Shown here in pieces: positions 47,308 to 59,589 of a stretch of 64,000 bases of DNA. The stretch lies in NCBI GenBank assembly GCA_025677815.1, contig JAIXMP010000035.1, forward strand, positions 62,001 through 126,000. Reading direction: 5' to 3'. The notes beneath the pieces are model-generated. The model searched no databases. It saw nothing but the letters and a program-made list of their open reading frames with translations, and was not told the DNA's origin. Origin of the DNA: Phascolomyces articulosus. Its lineage: Eukaryota; Mucoromycota; Mucoromycetes; Mucorales; Lichtheimiaceae. Position 1 is the stretch's first letter. Each line of letters begins with the position of its first letter. Made by a program: the position numbers and the translations under genes.

Positions 47308-48188
47308 TTTGATAGTGGTGATAAAGATTGAAAATAAATAAAACAGGAGAAAAGGGTTCCAAAAAACACTCAGGACCCTTTCTTTTATATCATAGTGATT
47401 TAATTAATATATCGTCAATAATGATATCTATTTTTACATATCAAATTGAAACAAGTATCATACAGCAAAGCAGCTAATAATACTCTCTTGTGTTTCATTT
47501 TATCTTCTTGGCCATAGTATATGATAGTGTAAATACATGAATTTGCATGGTAAACCGACCTGTTAGTAATATAATTCAACCTATAGCTTTCAAGTATCCA
47601 AAAATGTGATATATTACATAGATATTATTTTTGGTTTTACCCAAGAGTGGATTAGAAAGGGAAATATGAGTCAACCGGAGATACTTAGACGAGGCGCAAT
47701 CAAATGAGCTACATGACTATCTTTATATTCATAATTGTTGTGGTAGAGCCATTTCCTTATTTAGAACATTCATTATATATATATATATATATCTTATATT
47801 TCTCAACAACATAAAGGTTGGGTCTCTTTCAATTATAATCCATACTTCCCCCAATAATGTGGTACAAGCTTGGCACCAATTCACTTCAAATACAGTTCAG
47901 AAGACCTGAATAATAAACAAATGAAGGAGATTGACAATGTATTCAAAATATTCCCATCATATATTAAGAATTGGATCAAACAGTTTTTTTTTTTTTTTTT
48001 TTGGCAAAAAACGAAAAAACATACTGTACGCTGATATTTTATTTTATAAGATATGTCAATATTATTAATCCATTGATGATAAGAACTTATGCCTTGGAGC
48101 CATAATATGGCTACAATATTTATTTAATGATATATGATTTCAATAAATCTGCTTGTTGCGTTAGGTTATAATAGGTAAAGGTATTTTT
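47308..48188. other. Intergenic region between the two GST genes
   Basis: 881 bp, AT-rich, with AT microsatellite sequence near 47773-47792 and a 19-base T tract at 47984-48002. It must contain the promoter of copy 1 and the 3' end of copy 2. No gene seen. Confidence 0.5.
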
Positions 48189-49286
48189 CTACAATCCTAA
48201 TTTTACTTTTACAGCAGTAACAAAAGTATCCTCATCCATAAAAGTTTCTTTAAAGGAAGGTCGACTGGTTATACCTTCAGAGAATTCTTCAAGACGAGGA
48301 TACTTTTTTAATGCTTGTAGTTCAAGTCCATCGAAAAAGGCTCGAAAAAGGAGTTTGACACGAGAATGGATAGGTGCGATGGCAATATCAGCAAGTGAAT
48401 ATTCAGAACCAAGGAAGTAGGGACCAGAAGGTGCTTGTTTCAATAACATGTCATTAAACTATAATATATTTAATACAAATATCATTCATATGTATAATAA
48501 AAAAATGATTAGAACTTGATCTATATATAATAATTATCTGTTGAATGAATATGAAAGAAAAACTTACAGCACTGTATGCTTCTTCAATAGCATCAATATT
48601 AGCCTGACGAGTTTCGACCGCCTTAATTGACAAGAAAAGTTTTCCAAATATTGGAATCACCTTGGATGAATAAACTTCGATTGCCAATCGAACTTCGGCA
48701 CGCTTTACTGGATCACTTGGAAGTAATCTAAGTTACGGAAAAAAGGAGAGAGAGGAAGTAACTGTTAAATACTATAAATTATCAACGAAAGCTATTCTAG
48801 AATAGTCGAAAATACTTACCCCTTTTCGGGTTTCAAATCATTTGCTAATTCCATCAAGACAAGAGATTCGGCAATAAATCTCCCGTTAATTTTGAGAGCG
48901 GGAACTTTGGTCGATGGATTAATATCTTTATACCTAATTATTATAGATGTCGCGATGGTTTTTTTTAATTAAGTGTTATATTACTTAATTCTATTGATAA
49001 ATATACTACTATCATAAATTAATAATAAACAACATACCATTCAGGTTTATTCTCAAGATCAATCTCTACTTTTTCGTGTTCAAGTTCAATTTCCTTGAAG
49101 GCAATTTCAGCACGTTGTACATAGGGACAGCCAAAGGCTCGGTATAAAATAGGTGTTTCGTTTGCTATAAAAATAAAGAAGAGCTTTTAATATAAAATGT
49201 ATGCAAAAAAACGGAAATTTTGATAGATTGTTAAAATTAAGAAGCAAGGGTGTGTTGGGATAAGCTAGATGTCTTAACTTACTCAT
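48189..49286 (-). CDS. Glutathione S-transferase (tandem copy 2)
   Basis: Five exons (49286-49283, 49164-49038, 48933-48820, 48727-48568, 48458-48189) give 224 residues. Exon 1 contributes just ATGA, so the start codon is separated from the rest by an intron of about 120 bp. The active-site region is ETPILYRAFGCPYVQRAEIA, with a C-P-Y motif typical of omega-type GSTs and glutaredoxin-like chemistry. This differs from copy 1, which has Ser/Pro there. NPSTKVPALKI, ESLVLMELAND and GPYFLGSEYSLADIAIAP complete the fold. Exon phases and positions match copy 1, so the pair arose by tandem duplication and then diverged in catalytic class. Confidence 0.88.
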
Positions 49287-50492
49287 TATTTATTTCGTCA
49301 AAGTGATTGATGTTTTGAATGATTTTTTTTGTATCTAATTCATTGGTATTTATATAAAAAACAACCCCCCCCATCAGCTTCATACAAATTGTGTGCTGAC
49401 AAATTATTGTCATATTTAACAATTTTGTTGATTGTTTTTGATAACCCTAAAAAGATGAAGGACTGTGACCATTTAAATGAATTGCTTCAATCTGAGGTGA
49501 TGCAAATAGAGCATTTTAACAAATATTCCATATCTCTTTAATAAAATAATTGTAATATATAGCTTTATTCATGCTGCTCATTTTCGTTACAATATTTACG
49601 ATGATGACTGCTAATGGATTTGTCGAGGCCCTGGAACTGGATTTTTTTTAAATAACATATAACATTGTTAGACTAGACAAAAAATACTCTTTGAAGATAA
49701 CAGCGTCAATCACTCTTGAGATACATCCATCGAGAAGCTGGTCGTGTCACATTCCCAAAATGGAAACCTTAAAGAGGAGTCTACGTAAATATTTTAATCC
49801 AAATTGACACATAAAACAATAATTAAAATGGTAACTTTACGTATTTGTCCAAAAGTGGTACAACTTGATTCCACTTCGGCGCGAGTGCCGCCGATTATTT
49901 CTTTTCAAAGTTTAGATCTAATTCATTGTATTTCTAATAATGATATACAGGCGGCACTCATCATAGTATTAATCTTTGTATCCCATGATCTCTTATGTAC
50001 CTATTAAATAATAAATCCTTGGATGACTATGGTGGAAGGAGCGCTTGATCAACGACTATTGAAAGAAAGTGGATTGTTGATTTAGGTAACAAAAAAAAAA
50101 AGAGCCATAATAATTTTATTGCTGTTTAGTAGTGTCTATTGATCAATGTATTGTGTAGAGAGATGAAGTTACATTATGCAATAAACTCGTTTATAAGTTA
50201 ACTATATACTAGGGAGATTTTAGTTGTTCTCATCGATGACTTAAACACATGTTGTTAGAAATTACTGACTTACGTATTTCATCGTAGAATATGTAATATT
50301 ATATAGCATATAAATTATTGGCATAGAAACAGCAAATACAGATTGTCTAAAATTTATATATGTGTTTGTTACTGCTGTGCGTGACGTATACAAGTATCTT
50401 ATAAGTGTTGAATAATAGACATTATCATGGAATGATCATCTATTAAAAATACAAAATGAATCTCTTCCGTACACTTTCTTAAAGATGATGCG
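49287..50492. other. Intergenic region with a short GC-rich inverted repeat
   Basis: About 1.2 kb upstream of GST copy 2. A perfect 10-bp inverted repeat GAGTGCCGCC (49883-49892) / GGCGGCACTC (49950-49959) stands out from the AT-rich background and encloses 57 bp. Nothing else is recognised. Confidence 0.45.
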
Positions 50493-50657
50493 CTAGCAAT
50501 CTTCTTCAAAAACCAATGGAGTGGATAACTCTTCTGTAATATATGGATTGAAAACCTTCGTGGATTCGACACGAGTATAAATGGATATAATTGCAACATT
50601 AGCAAGAAGTAAATATCAGAATCCAAGGAAATACCATTCAGATGGATCTTGCTCTAG
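50493..50657 (-). pseudogene. Broken third glutathione S-transferase copy
   Basis: The minus strand translates as LEQDPSEWYFLGF-stop-YLLLANVAIISIYTRV. This aligns with LEQAPSGPYFLGSEYSLADI in copy 1 and LADIAIAPIHSRV in copy 2, so it is a remnant of the last GST exon. It carries an in-frame stop and ends at TAG near 50493. No other exon of this copy is visible upstream. It lies about 1.2 kb beyond copy 2 in the same orientation, consistent with an older unit of the same tandem array. Confidence 0.72.
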
Positions 50658-50906
50658 TGATAGATATGAATATACACATTGCATTGTCTTCCATCTTTTC
50701 CTCTATTTCCTTCACCTTCATAACCATCATTTTCAGGAAAAACACATCACCATTTTCAATTCTGGCATTATTCATTATGCAGAAACGTTATCATGCATGA
50801 GGTAATAACAAAATGTTTATTAACTATACGTATGTCTTTTGAATGAAATGAGATATAATGCATAAGGGGAAAGAGCGAGGTACACCACTGATTTCGAGCT
50901 TTTGGA

Positions 50907-52749
50907 TCAACAAAACTATATATCAAACATATCCAAACACAAATAAGTATCATCAGTAATATTTTACAAAATAGAAACCCCTTCTCTTTTCCTTTATATT
51001 CCTTCATTCCTTTTTTTTCCCTTACCTTCCAGTGATTTCCACAGAGAACACAAGTAACAAAAGTTGTCATCGGTTCATCAGCACTTCGTGTTTGCATTTG
51101 GAAATATGTACACTTGCGACCTTTACATTTACCACACATGAACATATCTGTTTCAGCTTGAGCCGATCCAGCGCCTCGAGCATTAAACAATGCTTCTTCA
51201 GCCAATTTTCTGTCACGTGCCTTGGATTCTTCGGACGCCATATCTTCAATACTCATGGTACATAACTTAACAACGGGTAATTCACCACTCACTACACTCT
51301 CTCGTAAACCAGGATTGTTTTTATTTTTCAGGTTGAGTGCTAATGAGCGCACTTTATTCTTGTATCCATCATTAACACCACCATAGTCAACGAAAACGGC
51401 CTTTTCGATCGCTTTTGCTCGTTTAATTAACAATTCTGAATCTATAGAATGATGGAGGAGAATTTTACAATTTTCATTATTCTAGTGAAACTTCTATCTG
51501 TTTCTTTCCTTGTACAATGACACACAAAATTACCCCTCCCTCCCCACATGTCCTCACATTTTTATCTATAAAAAAGATATTAAACGCTACCTGCATAACT
51601 ACCCAATGCTACTGCGCTATACATTAATTCAATTGTTTTATCTCTAGGTCCACTTCCAGTGGAATCAAAATCGATTTCGTCCGATTTAACTGTTCGGGGA
51701 GGTCCATTTTCTGTTGTGGGTGTTTTTGGTGATGATGTTGCGGATGTGCGTCGTGAAGTAGTGTTGGATGAAGGTGATGAAGTCTTATTGGCTGTGGATG
51801 CTGTAGATGAGCCAGAGGCTATTTATTGAAACGTTTATGGATTAAAAAAAAAGTTGGTATTATATTGGGTAGAAAAATAAACGATGATATATAACACTTA
51901 CATTTTGATGATGCAGCTGCTGTAGCCTTCGCTTTGGTACTCAACATCACATCATCCTTCCATTTTTTAACAATGTCCTTAGCTTTTTGAGAGATGGTAA
52001 CGTTTTCATTTGTTCTCAATTTACCCAAGGTTTTGCCAACATCTGTTTTCTAGATAAATGATTTTGTTTTCATGTCAATTACTTTTTCTCTTCCTTACTT
52101 CACTTGATTATTTTCTGTCCCATTATAATCCTAATTGAATACTTACTCGAAGCATATCTTGGGTAGCCGTCACCTTCGATAATTGTTTTAAAACATCGAG
52201 AATATCCTAATTGAAACATCCATTGGATTGCGTTAGAGACTGTATCCTAATTAGGCATAGACACAATTCTGTCTGTTTTCACCCTCCCTAAATAGTCACT
52301 AATTTTAAAGATCTAGGAAAAATCCGAATCGATTAAAAAAATGATTCGGAAAATTCGATCAAGATCCAAAGTAGGTTGACTACTTTCACTCCATGACACA
52401 AGAAAAAAAGTTGTTGATCAAGAAAAAGCTCTCTCTCCTTTTATTTTGGAAAAAAAAAAACAATTTGGATGGAGGATCCTTTATTTTTAATTTTCGCGTC
52501 AACAATGAAACCCTGGAAACTATTGAACGCAAAAAAAAGGACCATAAAAAAAGTGCCACCCATAAAAAGGAGAGAGAGAGAAAGCCTAATTTTGTAACAA
52601 CAACCCGTGTCATGGAAAAAGAATAACCCAATATAAAAGATTTCAAAGGAAAAATATAAAAGTAATCAATCTACCTGAGAATTCCCATTATCGATAGCTT
52701 TTTGCAAAGCGCGTTTCGTTTTTAAAATGTCTTCTATTGTGGTTGCCAT
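50907..52749 (-). CDS. DST1: Transcription elongation factor TFIIS
   Basis: Six exons (52749-52675, 52206-52147, 52049-51902, 51818-51591, 51441-51026, 50915-50907) give 311 residues. TFIIS rescues backtracked RNA polymerase II by stimulating transcript cleavage. The N-terminal helical bundle (LQKAIDNGNSQDILDVLKQL...DVGKTLGKLRTNE, residues ~15-80) is followed by a Ser/Thr linker. The central polymerase-binding domain runs from DKTIELMYSAVALGSYAGDS. The C-terminal zinc ribbon has C-x2-C (CGKCKGRKC), the catalytic acidic hairpin RSADEP, and C-x2-C (CVLCGNHWKFC). The last exon is only nine bases (TTT TGT TGA) and supplies the final Phe-Cys and stop. Without it the conserved WKFC end would be missing. 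Confidence 0.95.
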
Positions 52750-54713
52750 GTGCGATTGCAAACGATAAAAAAAATGTTTTTTTTTTTTTTTTTTTTTTTT
52801 TTTGGTGAGCCTGAGCTTTAAATTAAATTATATATGCAAAAATAAAAACTATTTTATATGAATGATAAATAATGGAATGTGTTATTATATATTACTGATA
52901 TATAATACAATTTTATGGATTATGGTAGTACATCAGAATCAAATCATTGGCAACAGTATTATATATGGGAATCAGATAATTCTTTCCTTGAAAACGGCAG
53001 ATGGAAAGCTACCTTCAGTATTAAAAATAAGTGATAAATTAAGAATTACAATAGTGGACAATAAATGATTTACATGTTTTATTCCAACAAAATTGTGCGA
53101 TTACAAATAAGGTTATACAACTTTTTAAATAATTTCTCTGCCCAGATTTTAAGGCTTTTACTAATAACCACTTGGAGTCTAAACCGTAAATTTATCAAGG
53201 ACAAGAGTGTTTCTATGTCGAAAAGGTTTTATCTCAACGTGATTGTATACCAGAACCATTCGGACCAGTATGTGCTACAATAGTGACAAGTGGTTACAAT
53301 TTTGATTGTTCGAGCATATTTTTAGTCGAATTTCACTAAAAATAATAATACATACTCCACACTATGACGACCTTTCTATTTGCCCTTTCATTTTTATTAA
53401 AACACTTTGTTTATTGTTGTACGTAACTACTATGGACGGTGTTATTAATATCATGTTGTCTTTATCTGTTATTAAACCTTCTTTTATTGCCTTAATCAAT
53501 TGCCTGTTCTTTTGCATTCTTTGCTTCTTATTTATTGTATATTTATAAGTTATCATGATGAATGGTATAAAGTATCTGTATGAGCAAACCATTTTGTACG
53601 TACAACTGAGAAAAATATTATTACACACACAAATATTGGTCATGACAGATGAATCATATATATTGTTCGTGGCGCAGACGCTCTATACTTGATAAAAAGA
53701 TAGCTTGTTATTATTATGGGAGAAAAAATGTAGAACAGATTGTTCCATGGATGTTTCCAGCAAAAACTAAATTCGAGTTGGTGAAGACAATAAAAAAATT
53801 GCTCGTGGATAATGAGTCAAATTATTATGAATTTTCATCTGTGCTAATATAACAGTGATTGAAATCATTAAAAATTTAAATAACAGATCCTTTTATCTCT
53901 TGAAACGATATACTTTTATTAAATGTACTTTACAAGCATTGAAAGTATTGAAGAATAAGACAATTGTCTGGAATTAATTTACTTGTAATGTAAATGCCAT
54001 TAAGGACATTTTTTATTAGACGGTAGTTTTAATGATAAGACAAATGAAGTAGACAGCTTGTTATATCAATTGAAAAAGATATGCTCATCACTAAATATTG
54101 GCATAAAAAGTTTTGATGATCGTATGATATGAAGGTAGTTGTCGATTTTGGCAGTTGTTCAAGTAAAATCATATTACAGTGGTGGAAACGTGTTGACGTA
54201 GATAGACATGACATGAGAAGGGGATAATGGAGCATTGAGGCGTATTATACTAGGATATCAAACGTGATCAAGATATAAGTCTCTTTTTGACGCTTGATGT
54301 TTTCTGAGTCCAGATACAGATCAGGATAAATTATAAAAAGAGTGACATTATGCTATAATATATCAAATAAAAGTTATAGATACAAGTAAAACTGATGACG
54401 ACAATTCATTTTATTTATTTTCATATAAAGCTTGACATTGTTTGGATGAGGGTATCAATCCGTTTAATGACTATCTTCGAAATATCAATAGTTAGATGAG
54501 CACGCTACAAAATAAATCTAACATTTTTTTGACATAAGCATCATCCTTTGAGGCATTTATCATTAAAAATCTTGAAGATATTTTTATCATGCTGATATAA
54601 TTATAAAATAAGATTTAATTGGAAAAAAAATAAAAGAAAGAATCAATATATGCAGCGATAATAAACGAAAAGGCTATTTATAATATAATGAAAAACCATG
54701 AAAATGAAAATGG
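52750..54713. other. AT-rich intergenic region with possible decayed frames
   Basis: A 27-base T tract lies at 52777-52803, directly upstream of the TFIIS start. From about 53065 to 54140 the plus strand has short frames of protein-like composition (for example 53649-53852, and LDGSFNDKTNEVDSLLYQLK near 54020-54080) separated by stops. They may be remnants of an old gene or element. I see no domain and no complete gene. Confidence 0.4.
52777..52803. repeat. 27-base T tract at the TFIIS promoter
   Basis: A pure T homopolymer about 28 bp upstream of the TFIIS start codon (as A tract on the coding strand). Poly(dA:dT) tracts commonly mark nucleosome-depleted promoters in fungi; that role here is inferred. 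Confidence 0.85.
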
Positions 54714-56380
54714 TTATGGAACTGTCTTGCTTCGAGTATGCATTTTTGCAGCAATTCTCGCAGATGATCGTAAATTCATTTTAAATGTGCCAGAATGATC
54801 ACCATCATTATTATCATTATTTTTTCCATTGGGAGTTTTTTTATGGTTACTTGTCAAGGGAGTAGATGAGGATGCTAATCTCTTGTTGTTGTTATTACCA
54901 AAGGTATGTGGATTATGGGTTCGAAATGTCTTTTCTACACGACCATCTGAGCCTCGTTTATCAAAAAGATAATGTGCTTTTCCTTTTTCGTCTACAATAT
55001 AATTTGGATCTTGTAATTGACCAGATTCAATCAGCAATCGATAATAATTGGAACACTACAAGTATTACATACACAATCAAAGAAAGTAAGAAAGTTTTGC
55101 TTTGTCTGTTCACTTGCTTTACAACTATAATAAATTATTCTTTATGGGAACATTTCAAATCTAAAAGAAACTTTTACCTGATAACCAACACGACCAGGGA
55201 TTGCTGTTGAAAACATGCCCCATTGACCATTGGCACCTACATCTTGTAATCTTTTGAAAAATAATCGTTTTTCTTCTTCTGTCCAAGGACCTTTTCGTTG
55301 TTCTTCACCTGGTGCATTGAATCGATAATAATAACTATTTGGATTTTGTTCGATCATCTGATAAGCTCGAATACGTGCTTGTGACCAGCCTTCGTATGCT
55401 TTTGTTGGATTTTCTTTTACTTGTTTTAATGCATCATCTAATGCCAATCTCCCTATCATACGTGAACGTCTAGAGAGAGAGAAAAATGGCATTCATATTC
55501 CACACATTCTTTTAGTTTAGATCCTGATATCATTACTGTTTGTAGTTATTTCTTGTTCTTCTGTCCATTCCACACTATTTAAGATAACCCTCTATGTATG
55601 CCTTACTTTTTGGAATCACGTTTATAAAACATAGTTGTATCTTCAGCAGATGATGACTGCGTATTTGATTTGGATTTACTTTGAGTAGGTTTCGACTTTT
55701 GTTGAATACTCGCCGGTTTTTTAGCAACAGTAAGAGTGTTGTGATTAGATGATTCGTTCGTAGCAACAGCCTGTTTTGCCACTTCTTTCTTGGGCTGTTG
55801 CTGTTCATTTTTTGGCGGTTTAGGCTGCAGTTTCGGTTGCACCTTTTGTTGGTGCGGTATAAAAGATGTTGGAATAGGTGTTGTTGGTATGAATGATACG
55901 TTATTATGATGAGTTGTATCAGATGGTTTGATTGTTACTGCTGATGACACTATTCAAAGGAACACAGTTACAGGCTATTTAATGGTCCCATTTACCCTTC
56001 AAATATATATGCATTTAAATCCTTTTTTTTGCAAGGTTATCTAGTAACTTTACATGATGGCTGTAAAACTGCTGATACAATGCGCTGAATTCCTTCAAGA
56101 TAATCAGATCTCGTTTGTAAACGTTTGATCACTTCATCCTATATACATCATCATCCACCAGAAAATATTTGGATATATATTAGTAAATAATAAATTTAAA
56201 TCGTCCAGATCTCAAAGTTTATAAATATTATGATACCTCATTGCATCCACAATCCATCAACATAACATCCACTTCTTCTTGAGTCAAATGGTTGAAAATA
56301 TCTCGGATTTTCTGTGTTTTTCTTTCTCTTTCCCGGTGTACGTATTCAAGTAATTGATGCTGATCATTTTCATCCGACAT
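54714..56380 (-). CDS. CUE-like plus SANT/Myb-domain protein, probable chromatin or transcription factor
   Basis: Five exons (56380-56237, 56138-56054, 55949-55607, 55469-55178, 55055-54714) give 401 residues. The N-terminus (residues ~22-60: KIRDIFNHLTQEEVDVMLMD, CGCNEDEVIKRL) looks like a CUE/UBA-type three-helix ubiquitin-binding fold. A Pro/Lys/Gln-rich disordered linker follows. A SANT/Myb domain lies near 255-305 (GPWTEEEKRLFFKRLQDVGA, NGQWGMFSTAIPGRVGYQCS, NYYRLLIE). After it comes the conserved-looking block DPNYIVDEKGKAHYLF and a basic tail. The combination suggests nuclear DNA or chromatin work linked to ubiquitin. Both the CUE assignment and the role are inferences. No gene symbol is warranted. 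Confidence 0.8.
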
Positions 56381-59300
56381 TCTTTTGGTTTTTTTTTTTT
56401 TTGGTAAGTATTACTTTTTGCTCAATAAAGAAAAGAAAAAGAACATATATCTCGGTTTATATATACAAATACATACTGCACATCCTCTTGCTGTGGCGTT
56501 ATTCCGAGCCCTCCTCCTTGACAACCCTATTTTGCAATTGACATTTTTTCGGTTACATTTTTTTACCCTTTCTCAATGATAATATTGATTCGTAAAAAAT
56601 AATTCGTACATTATTATAATTGGAACCCCATGAATAATTGAATGACCCAATATCGTTTGCTGGTAACGTGAATTGAATGTGATAAAAAAACGCGTGTCAA
56701 GGATACAGTTACTCCGCATTTTTTTTTCCTTTGTTCGGTGCTATTATGCAAAAGGTTCATTCTCCCCTCCCCCCCAAAAAAAAGAAATACAAAATATTTA
56801 CCGTGTATCGAGGAAGAGTGTTGAATGGCTTGCGAGTTATTTATTATTGATTTCTTTGTGCGTACCATAACTTGACTATGTATTGAAGGGGAAGTTGGGG
56901 ATTTTTTTTCCCAAGTGTCAAAACATATTTGAAGATGGGATGGGTAAGTCACATTGTTTGTTGTACATACCATACACCTGCGCTTATTTGTGTATAGATA
57001 CCAATGCTAGTAATACATTATCAACTTTTGTTGATGGACATAGAAGAAGTCCAAGATATACAATATTGCTTTATCTCAAACGAATTTCTACAACATAGGA
57101 AACCACTAATAATACAATCATCTGGGAGCCATTTCTACTCTTTCTAAATGTAGTTAATCATGTCACTTTTCCATGTATTCTACCTTAGTTATATCACAAT
57201 ATATAATAGAAGTCGAACATTATTTTGGATTTATCTTTTGCATTAGCGACATCTTCAAGTCTATCTGCTTGCAGTTTTATTGGATATTTATATAAACATG
57301 ATATTAGAAAACATGCATGGAGTTAAAAAAAATTCTCATGCTTGTAAACGTTATGGCAAATATCAATTTTAATTTTACTACTTACGCTGTTTATGAGTAC
57401 CTCCCACACCGGCACGAAGCGATTAAAGGTAAACAGATGAATATCAGTTGTGTTAAATGGTAAAAGACACCGTCTATTCCTACTTTTTATTCAATTCAAA
57501 AGGAGAAAAATAAAACTTACTATAAGAGACGGTGGCTGCGTCAGCAACGCATCCCGCCGAAGTGGGCATGCTCAATTTAGGGATTGAACCCATGGACGCT
57601 CCTTTTATCATAATATATTTTTTGCTTATTAGTAAAGTATACTTTCTTCACAACCACTCGAACATTTCACTTTCTTTTGTAATACTTTCATAGCTTACCA
57701 AAGCAGAGCTATTGGGAGAGCCAAAGAAGAAGAAAAAGAAGAAGAAAGAAAGCCTTCTCTTGTGATATATTATATTATGATTGATCACCACAAACTACAT
57801 ATTATTAAAAATCAGTGATTATTGTCATTCAACATGGAAAGGAATAACTGATGCCAATATAGTAATACTATTATATATACCAATATTATTTTTTTATGAT
57901 GTTGACACGTAAGAGACTAATGAGAGACGGAACACGAGAAATTCATATGATTGCATTTATATATAATAAACTACGAATAATTCGAGAGAGTATTAGATAT
58001 GCGTTGATTGTTTACAAACTCTAATCAAATTCATCAACTTAATATATAAATTAACGTAGTCAGCTGAGAATAAGTTTCTATTATGTTACATGTATTATTG
58101 TATTGATAAACCACAATGATATAAATCTTTTAATGTTTCTAATCAGTAATAAGTTGTTATTAGGCAGCATATTATTACGGATGTAATCTTATGTCATTCT
58201 AAAAAACACTATTATCCTCTGCCGAAGCTTGATTCTATTTGCTTTATTGCACATTTGAGACAAAATCAAATGGTTTGTCTGAACTATCCTTTATAGATAT
58301 TTGAACGGAAGGATGAATATCACTTTTAGATTTGTTTTTCCAGCTTGGTATCGACGTTAAATCATCATTTTATTGGCCAAGAGCCATTGTTAACTTTTAA
58401 TATGATCGGCGCCAGGTACTTTAACACCGCCTAATATTAACCGACAATGGACTTTATGTATCTCATTAGTATCAAGTGTTGATATATATATATTAAATAT
58501 GATTCAGACACGACTTGTAGCAGTATCATCGTTCACAATAAATTTTGGAACGCTTATCCATCATATAGCTACTCTGACAGTCACTGAATTTTCGTCTGTT
58601 GATAATTGTGCAGATAAATACACTTTTCATGACATCCCTCAAAACAATCACACTATCACGGCTTTGCAATACGTATAGATTGGATAGATAGAATTACAAA
58701 TAAACAAGATAGTGGTACTTTTTTGATTTATAAATTGGATGAATAGAGTTGCATAGTATTTTTTTTTACTGGTTTGGCAAACCAAGCAACATAGAATTAT
58801 TTTGGATTCCAAGCATGAATGATGTAGATATCGAAACATCGAGAAAAACAACAAATACGGATAAAACGTTTATCCAAAATAAACACCAGTATATGCCAAA
58901 TCCAACCATTAGCACATTCGCCAATATATCAAAAAAGTGAATGCACTGCTTCTTTAGTGCATTATTTCAGAGCTTACAATATATCAAACTTGGCATGCAT
59001 CCCATCAATCCATCTAGCGCACTAGATAGTTCGGTCGTTGATAGAAAATGAAAATACCTCCTGTGTATATGGGATCAAATGTTATTCTTCACCCAAGTAT
59101 AATAATTATTAGTCATGCAATAGCTCAAGACACAACATCAAACTCGGCATTTACATAATTATGAATGTATTTAAAATGAATCAAAAAACTCTTAACATCA
59201 TAATGATAAAAAGCAAGATAGTAAAATAATTGTACAAGACAAGGTACTACATTCAAAGATTGATGTTCTAATGTTGCCGATAAGTTGGTGAAAATTGAAG

Positions 59301-59589
59301 AGTTCATTTTAATCTGTTGGTTGTATAGATGAGATTCTTGCTTTATTGATTTCATCAACATTATTGGATCCAATTATGAATGGATAAGATTTACTCGGAT
59401 GCATCCAAGAAAATCTTTTATACAGTCATTCTTTTTCTATTTTCCAATTTCTTTCCCTTTCTCAAAAAAAAAATAAGGATAAATACAACACCTATGTGTG
59501 TATATACCCTTTTATAATAAAGATCATCTAATGATGGTTTGATGGGATGGTGCGATACGACAAAAAGAATCATCTATTATTCTCTGGCC
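56381..59589. other. Gene-poor region with a GC-rich hairpin patch
   Basis: About 3.2 kb, AT-rich. A GC-rich, hairpin-prone patch at about 57525-57603 is listed separately. From 57.8 to 59.4 kb the sequence is strongly AT-rich. A minus-strand frame at 59373-59125 (NQQIKMNSSIFTNLSATLEH) looks like decayed coding sequence. No complete gene is recognised. Confidence 0.4.
57525..57603. other. GC-rich hairpin patch with a B-box-like element
   Basis: An 80-bp patch clearly richer in GC than its surroundings. On the plus strand three hairpins follow one another: TGCGT-CAGCA-ACGCA, CCC-GCCGAAGT-GGG and GGG-ATTGAA-CCC. Read on the minus strand, the last becomes GGGTTCAATCCC, which fits a tRNA T-arm / pol III B-box. 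No matching acceptor stem, D-arm or nearby T-run terminator is found, so it is not a normal tRNA gene. It could be a tRNA-derived SINE remnant or another structured RNA. Confidence 0.35.

Noticed and set aside
52386..52646. Open frames on both strands inside TFIIS intron 1
   Set aside because: They lie wholly in an intron with in-frame joined flanking exons and have low-complexity sequence.
57500..57670. A tRNA gene on the minus strand
   Set aside because: A T-arm-like GGGTTCAATCCC and an upstream GAGTGGTT are present, but no matching acceptor stem, anticodon stem or terminator could be drawn.
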